A stretch of DNA of 64,000 nucleotides from Hortaea werneckii (lineage: Eukaryota > Ascomycota > Dothideomycetes > Mycosphaerellales > Teratosphaeriaceae), in the NCBI GenBank assembly GCA_037044905.1, contig JBAOKB010000037.1:1178001-1242000 (forward strand), in the 5' to 3' direction. Position numbers and translations under genes: made by a program. The notes below the pieces were generated by a model. That model had not been told where the DNA came from and did no database searches. It worked only from the letters and a program-made list of their open reading frames with translations. Shown here piece after piece: positions 22,854-32,711 of the stretch (within the stretch, counting starts at the first letter, position 1; every line of letters begins with the position of its first letter).

Positions 22854-22903
<50 letters not shown>

Positions 22904-23392
22904 ATGGCTGGATTAGCTCATGGCAGACATTATGAAGGGAGGACGAAGGGAGAAATGGTTTTCAATGGTATGGTGTGTCCCAAAGAGCATCTCATTTCGC
23001 TATGTGATAAAAAGGGAAACAAAAATCACAACAATCTCATCGCCTCTTGTAAGTTCCCAGGCGTGAATGGTAATGCCCTTTCCCCATTTCCCAACTCCCT
23101 CAGAATCACGCCAAAATGTAAAAAAAAAATATAAAGAAATAAAAAAAGGAAAGGAAAAAAAAAAAGACCAAACATTTCTTTCAAGGGCTGGATTTTCATT
23201 TCCCCGTTTCATTTCCATTGGAAAGATTCGCCAAGCTCGAGAGATTTCTTCATTTTTCACATCAAAAAATTTGGGTGAACATATTGAAAGAAGAGGTCGC
23301 GAGCCTGCTCTAACGGAATTCCTCCTCTTTTCTTTCCCATCCCGCGCCTCAACTCGAGAGGTTCCGTGCAGCACATACAGGTAAGAATATGT
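22847..23392. other. Convergent spacer with G48 and A-rich tracts
   Basis: Lies between the XRCC2-like and Opy2-type stops. It starts with the G48 run and continues with A-rich DNA around 23119-23165. No gene recognised. Confidence 0.5.
22854..22901. repeat. G48 homopolymer tract
   Basis: Forty-eight uninterrupted G residues immediately downstream of the XRCC2-like gene, preceded by GTGGGGGT. On the transcribed RNA this would be a very stable quadruplex-forming 3' UTR element if real. The exact length is uncertain, as with the C39 tract. Confidence 0.95.
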
Positions 23393-24973
23393 CTAATCAG
23401 TAGCGTGCTGATCGCCAAAGGGACTCTGGTCCCGTTTGCCTCCTAGGCCGTCATGGCTGGGGACTCTGCTCGCGCGCTTCGTGGCCTCTTCGATGATATC
23501 GCTTAGGGCGTTGACGCCCCTGGCGTTCCCGACGCGGACCAGAGCCGGCGATGCTGGAGCCCATGGTCGCGTAGGGGTTGGCTCGCGGCTGGGCAGCTGC
23601 GCTGAGGGTTTCTCCGTCGCGTCGAAGAATGGGCTCTCGACGGGCTGGATCAACGGAGGGGTGGACCCGGCGCCGGTGTCTTTGGCAGGCGTGTGGTCGC
23701 CTTCGTCGTCTTCGTCGGGGACTTCGGCCAGTGGCGACGAGACAGCGGGCGCATGGCGTTTGGACGAGGCCATGGAGGGCGTTAGGCTTGCATCGCTGGC
23801 CTGCCTGCCGAATGGTTTCGCGCCACCCGTCAGGTTCTTAGGTCCGCCGACTGTGATCTGCTTGGCTTTTCCATACTGACTGCCCTGGCTGCCAGAGGTT
23901 GATGGACGGGATCCTTGACCGGGCATCATGACCTGTAGACCACCTTTGCTACCCTTTCCAGCAGGCGTGTTGGCCGCGAAGTCCGAGTGTTCGCCTGCTG
24001 CATCGACGGGGGTCTTTGAACCAGAAGTTTCACTTGGCGAAGAGTTGTTCGAATTGTTCGATTTCACGCTCACCATGCGCGGTGCGGCGCGCGTGACAGT
24101 CTGTGCAGGCATTGGCATTTCCGTAGCGTCGTCCCGGTAAACGTCGCTCGCCATGCTAGAGCGAGCAAGTGACGGCGTAATCGACTGACGGGTGTACTGC
24201 GTGTCTCGGTTGCTACCGGATCGCAAGGGAAGAGGTCGCGGACCAGGTGCTATCTCGAAGATCTCCAGGACGAAGAAGAGCGCATCCCCTTCGTTGCTGA
24301 GTGGACTCTTGGGCGGCTGTCCTCGCTGGGCCGCTGGGATTGGTGGCACAGGTGCGTCAGAGCTGTATACGCTGTTGCGGCCAGACCCGTTTCTGTTGGT
24401 GACGCCAGGTATGTATGCGATCTGAATGATGTTGCTCGCGCGGCTGATGATACTGTTCGCAAGCGAGCCTCGTGTGCGGGTGGAATCGGCATCATTGCGC
24501 ATGCTCCTGAGCCTGTGCGACTGCCGCTCGGCAGATCCTCCCTCCTTAGCTTCTGTCCCCTCTTCTTCCTCTTCCCATTCTTCCGCCTCGAGTTCCTGCT
24601 GCGCTCTCCTCTTCTTAATCCAAAACCGCCAGAGGAAGAAGACCGCGATCGCCACGACTGCCACGCCTCCGATAACACCGCCTGCGATGGCGCCCACATT
24701 CGGACCAGGCGAGGATGGGGCAGCGGAGGGATCGTCAATACATGTCATGTGGGCGCAAGTGTTGCAGTCCTGCGGGACCAGAGAGCAGATCTGGCCACTC
24801 TTACACGATGGACAGGAGGGTTGTGTGTCGGGACATTGAACGCAGCGCTTAAATAATGTGCGCATGGTGCGTTCGACTTCTGCTGTCAGGTTAGCCGGTC
24901 GGCCGTGCGATGCATCGGAGAGCAAAGGCATACCATAAGCCATGCTACCGTAGTTCGGTGAGGTGGTAGCCAT
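23393..24973 (-). CDS. OPY2: Opy2-type membrane anchor protein
   Basis: Opy2 anchors the Ste50/Ste11 module to the plasma membrane in HOG osmosensing. The ATG at 24973 gives MATTSPNYGSMAYGM, an extracellular Cys-rich domain (residues 44-79: RCVQCPDTQPSCPSCKSGQ, CSLVPQDCNTCAHMTC) typical of the family, then a single TM helix (about 94-118, ending at WIKKRR) and a long Ser/Pro-rich cytosolic tail. No signal peptide, as expected for this anchor. The frame is open throughout, but residues encoded by about 24215-24275 (FVLEIFEIAPGPRPLPLR) look wrong: the neighbouring frame reads RPGDLRDSTWSATSSLAIR, the conserved family motif. Two compensating indels are therefore likely. The tail ends GDQHATD. 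Confidence 0.82.
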   Translation of the reverse strand: MATTSPNYGSMAYGMPLLSDASHGRPANLTAEVERTMRTLFKRCVQCPDTQPSCPSCKSGQICSLVPQDCNTCAHMTCIDDPSAAPSSPGPNVGAIAGGVIGGVAVVAIAVFFLWRFWIKKRRAQQELEAEEWEEEEEGTEAKEGGSAERQSHRLRSMRNDADSTRTRGSLANSIISRASNIIQIAYIPGVTNRNGSGRNSVYSSDAPVPPIPAAQRGQPPKSPLSNEGDALFFVLEIFEIAPGPRPLPLRSGSNRDTQYTRQSITPSLARSSMASDVYRDDATEMPMPAQTVTRAAPRMVSVKSNNSNNSSPSETSGSKTPVDAAGEHSDFAANTPAGKGSKGGLQVMMPGQGSRPSTSGSQGSQYGKAKQITVGGPKNLTGGAKPFGRQASDASLTPSMASSKRHAPAVSSPLAEVPDEDDEGDHTPAKDTGAGSTPPLIQPVESPFFDATEKPSAQLPSREPTPTRPWAPASPALVRVGNARGVNALSDIIEEATKRASRVPSHDGLGGKRDQSPFGDQHATD

Positions 24974-27133
24974 AATCGTGCGCTGTAGGGTGGAGACCGC
25001 GTCCACTCCAGACCGATTAAATCATAAAACACCCCCAATCGTTCTCACGTTACGTTCCGGGTCGTTGAGGGTGAGTTGTCGCCTGCTGAGGCTGCTCACA
25101 ACGCCAGTAATCGCCCTGTCTCAGCCCCGCTGTTGAGTATGCCGTGCGATGCCGCGCAATCTTGCTCGCGCCTCTTCTCTTGCCTTCAAATCTCAATCGA
25201 TATTCCGCCGCAGCCTCTCAATGAACGTATACAAATTGCTAACGAGCGACAAGTCAAAGTGGGTATGATACAGAAAAGAATGGAACAATCCAGGGATAGA
25301 GGGTGGTGAGTCGTGGTAATGGTGGTGGTGGTGATGGTGTAGTGAGGCGTGGGTATGTCTTGCGTGGAGGATGGAGAGGTGTGGTAGCCCCGGGCGCCGC
25401 GCCGGCTGCTCGCGCCAAATGTTCCAGATTCGAGACCGTCTTAACCCTCTTTGTCAACGGCCACGGGCCGCTCCTGTATTGCCTCTCCCGTTTGGGGTAT
25501 TTCTTTGTTTCCACTTCTAAACGCATAGATTACTGCAATGTAGGAAGTCGGATTTTCGTTTATACAACAATACAGCAGCTGCTCGGGAAGGAATGAAAAC
25601 AATAGTCCAATATCGCTTCATTTACAGAGCGGGTTGCTACCCTTGATAAGGAGTGCGGCAATTTGCTTTGGTCTGTAACACCAAGCATGTCCGCCTGCGC
25701 ACCGGTCCGAACTGGGTCGTGAGATTGAACAACCCGATATCTTCGCGTTCATCAGTTTCAATGATCGATGACCTCAAAGTGTTTCAATTTATCGATGTGG
25801 CCTGCCACGTCCATGACAAGCCGGATCCCGTAAAGACTGGATCACGCCCTTACTACATTTCAGTACCATTGAACAGGCACACGTGACAGCGGAACACTGT
25901 CTCCGACATCTTTGACTCCTGGAATGCACTTCATGTTTTGCGACAGCAAATCTGACGCCCAGATTGCACCGGCTTTCCTCTTGCACCGCGAATAAAAGTT
26001 GGTAGGACAGCACACATATCTACAGCGCGGTCGCTTACGTTGTAGTCGACCTTTGCCGTGTCTACCCGCCACTATCCTCGCCTTAGGAGTATGGCAATTT
26101 CCAGGAGTAATTCTTGAGACTAGTATTGTCTAATTTTGACAATTCTAGTATCGATTACAGTCGCCTGAATTGTAAGGGTGCTAGTATCAATGGTACAGTT
26201 GTGTAGTCCGGAAATGCCAATTTTGGCTGCCAGACAAATGTGGTATGTCTTTCTTGTGCTTTCGAGGCCCCCTCCACAAAAATTGCATCAATGAAGGCGG
26301 ACTGGGACGAGTCCATCTCGATGGACTACGTGTATACACCTAGCGAAAGCTGTGCTTGGTCGACCAATGTGGCAGCGACAACACAAGATTCCGCAGTCTC
26401 GGATATCTTCGCTCAGTCTGACTTCACAAAGAAGGGTAAAAGCAAAGGTCTGTCTCTGTCTTGCGTGAACAGGCTGGTGCCCCGACCAATTTCCGAGCCT
26501 ATAACAGAGAGAAGTTATTACTTCTATTGGCGTGATTCATCTAGGGCATGAAACAATGTCAACTACCATTCTTTAAGCCAGCCTCTCAATTCTAAGGACG
26601 ATTTTCTCTGGAAAGAACTGTAAATCGCATGTGTTAATCCATGAATCTGCCTTGGGGGTAAATTACCAAGTGTCGAGTTGAAGACACAGCACGGTAACGA
26701 GTATATGTAGCATGGATGATGGGGCTTAGGTGTCACGAAGACAACCAAACCGCTACGATGCACGCGGGTCGCGACGACTCACGGCCCGGACCTCCCTGCC
26801 CCCTTCCGCGGAGCAAGACCCAAGACCTCAGCCACGACCTTTCTGCTACACAAATGCAGTCACAGGAATGCAAGTAAGAGCAGGCTTCGTGTACAGGTAG
26901 GCGCAGGCTCACTTTCCCATTCACTCCCGTTCTCACATTCACTCCGCGATCCTCACATTACATGGTGAATAAAACTTCTTCGAAAGCACATACTTCTTTT
27001 CTACCAGGCAGCACTTCTTTAAATTGCATCCACAGCAGCCCGTTGTAACAGCAACAACAACAATAACAACATTCTCCTCTTCTTCAACACACTTGGATCA
27101 CTGAATCGCACAAAAGCTTGAAAAACACCAGTC
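24974..27133. other. 2.2-kb divergent intergenic region
   Basis: Between the Opy2-type start (minus) and the GPI-type protein start (plus). No conserved coding segment; the open frame at 26240-26551 is not recognised. It contains one clear hairpin (26120-26148). No tRNA or TIR element was found. Confidence 0.5.
26120..26148. repeat. Imperfect inverted repeat (hairpin)
   Basis: CTAGTATTGTC and GACAATTCTAG form an 11-bp stem with one mismatch around a 7-base AT-rich loop. It is non-coding, 1 kb from either gene. It could be a chance palindrome or a remnant of a small element. Confidence 0.7.
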
Positions 27134-27946
27134 ATGTACTCCAAAGCAGCCCTTCTGGCAGCGGGCGCTTTCGCCACCACTGCCTTTGCCCAATCCGCAA
27201 GCGTCACCATCACTGCCAGTCACGGCGGGGCAGGCAATGGCCTTACCAACACGACCATCACAGTCCCGCTAGGCTCCCTGTACACGAACGCGGCTCTGGA
27301 CGAGGTCTCTTATCTCTACCTCACAGGCGCTAGCGACGCAGTACTGGAAAGCATCACCTGTACACCTCATCGTTACGCAAACGGCACTGGCGAAGCTGGA
27401 AGGCCTTTCACCAGTAGCAGCCCGTCCCTCCTGAGCACCAACACCGTGAAAGTGGGCTCACTCACCTGCGTGGCGTCTGACTCCGACGACGCGAACGCCA
27501 CTGCCGACACCAGCTCAAGCTCCAACACGGCAATGGCCACTTCTTCCTCCGTTGCGGCTGCAAGCAACAGCACAAACCCCTCTATGACCACCTCCTCCGC
27601 CACGTCATCCTCATCAGAAGACGAGGGTGCAACAGGAGCAGCAGCAGCAGCAAGCCCCAAGACCTCCACCTTCCTAACCACAATCTCCGGCACCTCATCC
27701 GAAGACGGCCAGACCTCCGCGCAGCAGCAGCAGTCCACAGTCACCAGCGTTATGAGTGCTAGCGGCTCGACGACGGTGACTTCCGCCTTGGACGGCGCAG
27801 CCGCGACGGCCGCGAGCGAAACGGCGTCGACGAGTTCCGCGCCTGCGTCGCTGAGCACGGAGAATGCGGCCCCGAAGCTGACTTTCGGGGAGGCGGTGTG
27901 GCCAGGTCTGGCTGTAGGTGCTCTTGGGCTGGCTATGGTCGTATAG
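27134..27946 (+). CDS. Secreted Ser/Thr-rich protein, predicted GPI anchor
   Basis: A 270-residue cell-surface or cell-wall protein with no enzyme domain I recognise. It has a classical signal peptide (MYSKAALLAAGAFATTAFA, cleavage likely before QSAS), an ordered domain to about residue 115 with two cysteines (SITCTPHRYANG, GSLTCVASDS) and several N-glycosylation sequons (NTT, NGT, NAT, NST, NPS excluded). A long Ser/Thr/Ala-rich stalk follows, then a C-terminal hydrophobic tail (VWPGLAVGALGLAMVV) preceded by small residues, as in GPI signals. The ATG at 27134 fits the signal peptide. Frame intact, no introns. Similar proteins are common, rapidly evolving and lineage-specific in filamentous fungi. 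Confidence 0.85.
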   Translation: MYSKAALLAAGAFATTAFAQSASVTITASHGGAGNGLTNTTITVPLGSLYTNAALDEVSYLYLTGASDAVLESITCTPHRYANGTGEAGRPFTSSSPSLLSTNTVKVGSLTCVASDSDDANATADTSSSSNTAMATSSSVAAASNSTNPSMTTSSATSSSSEDEGATGAAAAASPKTSTFLTTISGTSSEDGQTSAQQQQSTVTSVMSASGSTTVTSALDGAAATAASETASTSSAPASLSTENAAPKLTFGEAVWPGLAVGALGLAMVV

Positions 27947-28624
27947 ATGGGTGGTGTTTCTCTTGTGAAGGCGGTCAGTCAGGGGTAAGAAGGCGGTAAG
28001 GGGAATTTTCTAGCTACCATGCTAGGATGTAGCGCTTTCTCAGCGCTCTTCGACGGAGTTGGGGACATTGAATTACGTGTTCACGCTAAGGGTTCGACGA
28101 TGGGAATCATGTATTATACTAAGCAAGTAATAGAGTCAAGCTCTTTGAAGCTGGAAAGCTTTAACTTTGGACCATCCTTTGGGTCTTGATGCAAGCGTTT
28201 AGGTTGCGTTCAAATTGTGCGAGCGCGCTGCACGCTTTCCAGATCTCTAGCTCCCAAGTGAGTTAAATCTGGAGTCCGAAAAATCACGCCTAGGAACCAT
28301 CTCACATGGCACAGACTGTTGTGGATGATTGATGGCTTTGTTCTTTCCTTTCAATTTTGTTCAAACAAAGATTATGTATATTCTATTGATTTCCAATGGG
28401 TCAATACAATCAATACGACCAAAAGAAACGAGACAGGGGCACAGAACGTTTTTCCAAAGCCAATAAGCTTCTATTAAGTTTTCTTATATGATCCACCAGA
28501 AATCCTAATAGAACAAGAGAACAACAAAGATCACTCACTCCCAGCTCCAATACGCCACAGGAAACCGACTTACCTTTCTCAGGAGGGGGAAAAGACGAAC
28601 ACAAGGAGCAAAAGGGAAAAACAC
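27947..28624. other. Convergent intergenic spacer
   Basis: About 680 bp, AT-richer than the coding DNA near 28.35-28.45 kb. A short open frame on the minus strand (28410-28604) lies just past the next gene's stop and is probably 3' UTR. Nothing else recognised. Confidence 0.45.
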
Positions 28625-29413
28625 TTACCTCTTCAACCCCCGATTACCCCCCATCATCCCCCTCTTGCCACCCTGCTGCTGACTCCAACCCGCCTTCTCC
28701 ATCTTCCTCCCCGCCTTCCGCTCCGCCTTAACACCCTTCTGCACACTCTTCACAACCGCAAAGACCTCCGTCGCTTTCGCCACCAACTCCGCCCGCACAG
28801 CCTCCCCGCACGCCTCAAAGCGCGCAGGGTCGAACAGGTCCGCGGCCGTCTTCAACTCGTTGGCCTTGCAGCCCGCGAAGGCGGACCGCAGCGTGTGCTC
28901 GCAGGCTTCGAGCGCGCGATTGGGCTTGTTGAGCGTGCAGACGGGATCGCTGCAGGGCGCGCTGGGGACGGGCGGGAAGGCGGTCAGGGTGGCGTAGTCG
29001 GTGGAGGTCAGGATGGTTTTGGCGCAGGGGAAGAAGTCCGCCGTGGTGATGGTGCACGGGATGCTGGATTGCCCGGCGGGGCGGTCGGCCATGTCCTGCA
29101 TGAGTTTGTGCGGGCGCCGGCTACGCGTGGCGAAGTGGGCGTTGAATTTGTTCTTCGCTTCTGAGAGTTCTTGCGTGCGGGCTTCGACTTCTTGTTCGGC
29201 GGTTGTGAGGGTGGTTTGGGCTTCGCGCATCTCGTTTGCGGCTTTGTCGGCCATGGACTTGTTTTGCGGAGTGCTGTCGGCTTTGAAGTCTTTGAGAGCA
29301 GTGTTGAACGCTGTCTGACTGGCTGCGAAGGTTGTCTGTGCTACGGTGAGACGAGCGTTGGCTGCCTTGAGGAAGGTGGTGGCTTTGGCCACATTGCAGC
29401 GAAGAGGATCCAT
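28625..29413 (-). CDS. Hypothetical protein with N-terminal coiled coil
   Basis: An intact, intronless 262-residue frame with a strong ATG at 29413 (MDPLRCNVAKATTFLKAANA). Residues about 10-100 are Ala/Glu/Lys-rich heptad-like helix (coiled coil). The middle has a cysteine-bearing segment (SIPCTITTADFFPCAKTI, APCSDPVCTLNKPNRALEAC, AFAGCKANELK, FEACGEAVRAEL) that suggests a disulfide- or metal-stabilised helical domain. The tail is basic and Gly-rich (GGKRGMMGGNRGLKR). No signal peptide or membrane segment. I do not recognise the family. The regular codon pattern and the clear end-to-end composition support a real gene. Confidence 0.65.
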   Translation of the reverse strand: MDPLRCNVAKATTFLKAANARLTVAQTTFAASQTAFNTALKDFKADSTPQNKSMADKAANEMREAQTTLTTAEQEVEARTQELSEAKNKFNAHFATRSRRPHKLMQDMADRPAGQSSIPCTITTADFFPCAKTILTSTDYATLTAFPPVPSAPCSDPVCTLNKPNRALEACEHTLRSAFAGCKANELKTAADLFDPARFEACGEAVRAELVAKATEVFAVVKSVQKGVKAERKAGRKMEKAGWSQQQGGKRGMMGGNRGLKR

Positions 29414-30044
29414 GGTTCCTAGTTTCTAGGTGAAGTGTTGGTGTTTGCTAAGTCTTGAATGTTGTTGAACCTGATTGGCTTGAGTCCCAGTAACTGAAGT
29501 TTGCCGGCAAGCTTATGTTTTTGTGACTGTGGTGGTGGTGGTGGTGGATGAGGAGAGAAGCATGAGTTGGCATGATCCTCAGCTCATATTAATACTCGCC
29601 GACAGTTCCAGGATATCTCTCTTTAACAAGAGTCACATTGTTGATTGTAAGGATGCGTTGTCATTGTGCATCATAGCCAGGAAAACAATCGACAAAGGAG
29701 CATTGTTACTTGCCATACAAAGGATGGGAATAAACGAAAGAAATGCGAATTGGCTTCTGCATGGGTCGTACTTCGCTACGCTAATTAGTCACAATGGAAC
29801 AATGCGACGTGGTCGCAAAGATAAAGAAGCGTTTTCGTCAGTTCGAGAATGAGACTGGAACGTTCATTCAACAATAAGCCGATCTGATTTTGAGGTGTTG
29901 GGGTGGATGCGCAGTGGCGGCCGAGAGTTGGTAGAGGCTGTATCGCGAAAGGTTTGACCCTCAGCACCTTTATGCTACGGTCTAAATACGGAAACGGTTC
30001 TGTTCGAAATCAGTGCCAAATACATCATGTATTTCGTAGAACAT
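29414..30044. other. Intergenic region between tandem minus-strand genes
   Basis: About 630 bp; contains a short GTG/GGT run near 29530 and no coding segment I recognise. Expected to hold the promoter of the coiled-coil protein gene. Confidence 0.45.
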
Positions 30045-31466
30045 TCAGCGATTTCTTTCCAACAGGCCATTGCCTGATTCGGGCTCTTGCTCGTCTTGAA
30101 GCCTGACCGATCGTCCGCCCCTCAATCTCTCAGTCAGTCGGGGCAATTGCAAGCTCCAGTGCCAGATCAAGCCGGCAATAAAACCAATCGCATCGTTCTT
30201 GAAAGCTAAACAGCCTGCAACCGTTACGAGCATGACAGTCCAACGGTTCCTCTCTTCCTGCTCTTGACCCTTCTTCAGATCATCCATAGACCTCTCATTC
30301 CCGTAAAAGTTCTCTGCGCGCTGCCATAGATCTCGGCTTTCGCTAACACTCCGACCTACTTTGGCCAACTCAACACCTGCAGCGAGAACCATGACGCCTA
30401 GCAGTGATTTGGGAAATTGTTGTAGAAGCGGAACGATAGCCTCGCCAGCGAACAGCCCTAATAAGAGTTTGACAGTGCCGAGAATAATGACGCTGGAGCC
30501 ACTTCTAGCACCGAAGCGGTACTGACCAGCCAGGCCACCTGAACCGTGGCAGACGGGCATGGCGCCAAACCAGCAACCGACCAGGTTTGCAATGGCGACT
30601 GAGAAGCCAATAGATGTTGTGCTTGGCGTAGGTGGGTAAGTGGGAAACAGGCTCGCCGATAGCGAGGTCACAGCCAGAATACTGTTCAACGTAGTGAGTG
30701 GTAGCTGAGGAAGAGCCGCATCCATGGCGCCTGTCCACCATGCATGTCCCTCTGGAACATAGACGGAAGGCCGCCAGATGCCAGCGTGAAAGTCACCGTG
30801 GTGGGGAGACGTAGCCAACACGATTCCAGCAATCACGATTCCCAGTGAGAAACCACAAGCGCATAAGGCAACCGGGGCATAAGGGAGGCAATAGCTAAGG
30901 CAAGGAAGGCAGCTATCGCCCAAATGCGGTTGTCCCAGCCAGGAGAAGACCCAGTTCAAAGGTAAAATGAGGCTCGAACCTGCGTTAATCACAAGGGCGA
31001 AACCAGCACCGACTTGAATGCCCTTGACAACTGGCACGGGAACAACGCGGTTCAACCAGCCAAGCAGGCCAGTAGCGCTCAGCACAAACACCGCTACACC
31101 CATCGTCAGCCCCGCAGCCATCGTCTCAGATTTGGTGAAAGCTTGGCTGATGGCGACGGAGGCAATCGCTTTCATCGGCTGCACAGGGAGCGGGATCCCA
31201 TAGACGACTCCTGTGAGAATGTTCGTCAGGCCGGAGAAGACGAGCGTTGTAGGCAGATCGATGGTGTTGTTCAGGGTCATGGCGATCATAAGAGGCAGCA
31301 GGGTGCCCAGATCACCGAGGGCGCCTGAGAGCTCGGAGAGAGGAGCATGGCGCAGAGTGCGGATGTTGTGCTGTGTGATGATGCGGAGGTGGTCTCGCCA
31401 CGCCATTTTCTTCGCCGGTAATATTGCAAAGCTCCAAAGATATTCTGAAGAGGATATAACTACCAT
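30045..31466 (-). CDS. MOT1-type molybdate transporter
   Basis: High-affinity molybdate uptake feeds molybdenum-cofactor enzymes such as nitrate reductase and xanthine dehydrogenase. The 473-residue multi-pass protein carries both MOT1 signatures: ELSGALGDLGTLLPLMIAM near residue 44 and MPVCHGSGGLAGQYRFGAR near residue 310. Others are GIPLPVQPMKAIASVAISQA and FPKSLLGVMVLAAGVELAKV. The frame is open from ATG 31466 (a second Met at 31406, MAWRDHLRII, is an equally good start). About 35 residues encoded by roughly 30850-30940 are out of register: the translated frame reads DSCLPCLSYCLPYAPVALCA, while the adjacent frame reads WDNRIWAIAAFLALAIASL and MPRLPYALVV, the expected membrane segment. Two compensating indels are therefore likely. 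Function in the wild type is not in doubt from homology. Confidence 0.88.
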   Translation of the reverse strand: MVVISSSEYLWSFAILPAKKMAWRDHLRIITQHNIRTLRHAPLSELSGALGDLGTLLPLMIAMTLNNTIDLPTTLVFSGLTNILTGVVYGIPLPVQPMKAIASVAISQAFTKSETMAAGLTMGVAVFVLSATGLLGWLNRVVPVPVVKGIQVGAGFALVINAGSSLILPLNWVFSWLGQPHLGDSCLPCLSYCLPYAPVALCACGFSLGIVIAGIVLATSPHHGDFHAGIWRPSVYVPEGHAWWTGAMDAALPQLPLTTLNSILAVTSLSASLFPTYPPTPSTTSIGFSVAIANLVGCWFGAMPVCHGSGGLAGQYRFGARSGSSVIILGTVKLLLGLFAGEAIVPLLQQFPKSLLGVMVLAAGVELAKVGRSVSESRDLWQRAENFYGNERSMDDLKKGQEQEERNRWTVMLVTVAGCLAFKNDAIGFIAGLIWHWSLQLPRLTERLRGGRSVRLQDEQEPESGNGLLERNR

Positions 31467-32050
31467 GTGACTTCAACAGAACGGCTTTCTAGGGAGGTGG
31501 CGCCTGATATTCTTGAGGTGCACTCGTACGAGCAGGTGGCAGCTTGCATGACACAGTCGGGCTTGTGGGTCGCGACTTGCTGACTGGGGTGAGGACGGCA
31601 TTGAGTCCGCTTCGCTTCGCTGCGCTTTGCCACTCAACATCACTTGCACGACTTCCATCTCACAGTGCCATCATCACCACAAACGCAATGCTGAACATGT
31701 ACAGCTCTGTGCAAAACACTGGGCACAGGGAAGGAGAGTATGCCCGTCTCCGTCGGACGGGATATTAGCACGTGACTATAATGCAAAGGCTACCGGGGTC
31801 CGTCCGCTTGCAAAGAACAAGATACCGTCAGTACAACGTCACAACCGTCATATCGTCGATGTTGATGCCCCTCGACCCCACGTTGATGATTTCGTCGGCG
31901 AGGTGAGGATTTCTATTCTTTCTCTGCTGTCCATTGCTCAGACATCTTTTTCATCCTCTTCTTCCCCATCCCAGCAAGCATCTCTTCAGATCCCCAAGTT
32001 TTCTGATCAATCTCATCCCGAAAACCTCATCACTTTTCCAATCAGCAATC
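31467..32050. other. Divergent intergenic region
   Basis: 584 bp between the molybdate transporter start and the small hydrophilic protein start; CT-rich from about 31910, typical of a fungal core promoter or 5' UTR for the plus-strand gene. Confidence 0.5.
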
Positions 32051-32711
32051 ATGTCTCAGGCATACGAAGGTCAGGACCCGATGGTCCTCGCCCAGCAGGC
32101 TGAGCGCGACCTGAACTCCGAGTGGGCGAAGAACGAGCACAAGGTCAGCGACACCGCCCGTCACGCCGCCGGCGCCAGCGACAGCAGTACGTCTTCCATC
32201 ACCGCAATAACAAGACCCCCGTTGCACGAAAAGCTCAGCCTACTAACACCTCTGTTCCTTCAGCCGCCGAGTCCTGGCGTCGACCAGTCCGTTCCAGCAG
32301 AAGTTCCCCGGCGCGAGCGTGACCTACGGCTCCGCCGCCTCGGGCGCAGGTGACAACCGCGAGATCCCCTTGAGCGAGGGTGGCGACATCAACCCCACCA
32401 CTGGCAAGTAAGTCTTTCCCCACCACCTTCCCCCAATATGACACCAAAGAGGAGAAAACAAAAACACTCCTTCCCAAACAATGACAGCATCAAACTAACC
32501 CTTCTCTCCTCCTGCAGGCCCTACAAAGCCGGCGACTTCGAAGGTGCCGGCGGCCCGAGGACAAGGCCCGCGCCTTCGCCGAGGCCCAGGGCGGCTCGGA
32601 CGCAATCCGCAGCAACATCCGCCAGGGCGGCGAGACGTCAGGCCCGCTGGCAGCATGGGCAGCGATGCCGTTGGCGGCACTGGCAAGCAGACTGGACAGG
32701 AGTCTGGCTAA
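32051..32711 (+). CDS. Small hydrophilic fungal protein, frameshifted
   Basis: An uncharacterised soluble protein of about 160 residues. Exons run 32051-32186, 32264-32407 and 32518-32711; introns 32187-32263 (branch TACTAAC) and 32408-32517. It starts MSQAYEGQDPMVLAQQAERD, continues with SPFQQKFPGASVTYGSAAS and IPLSEGGDINPTTGK|PYKAGD, and then FEGAGGPEDKARAFAEAQGG, SDAIRSNIRQGGETSG. Proteins with this SEGGD-INP ... GDFEGAGGPEDKA pattern occur widely in Ascomycota and look intrinsically disordered and stress-related, but no function is known to me. One-base deletions are needed near 32272, 32566 and 32660. The CT-rich leader suggests strong expression. Confidence 0.72.
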
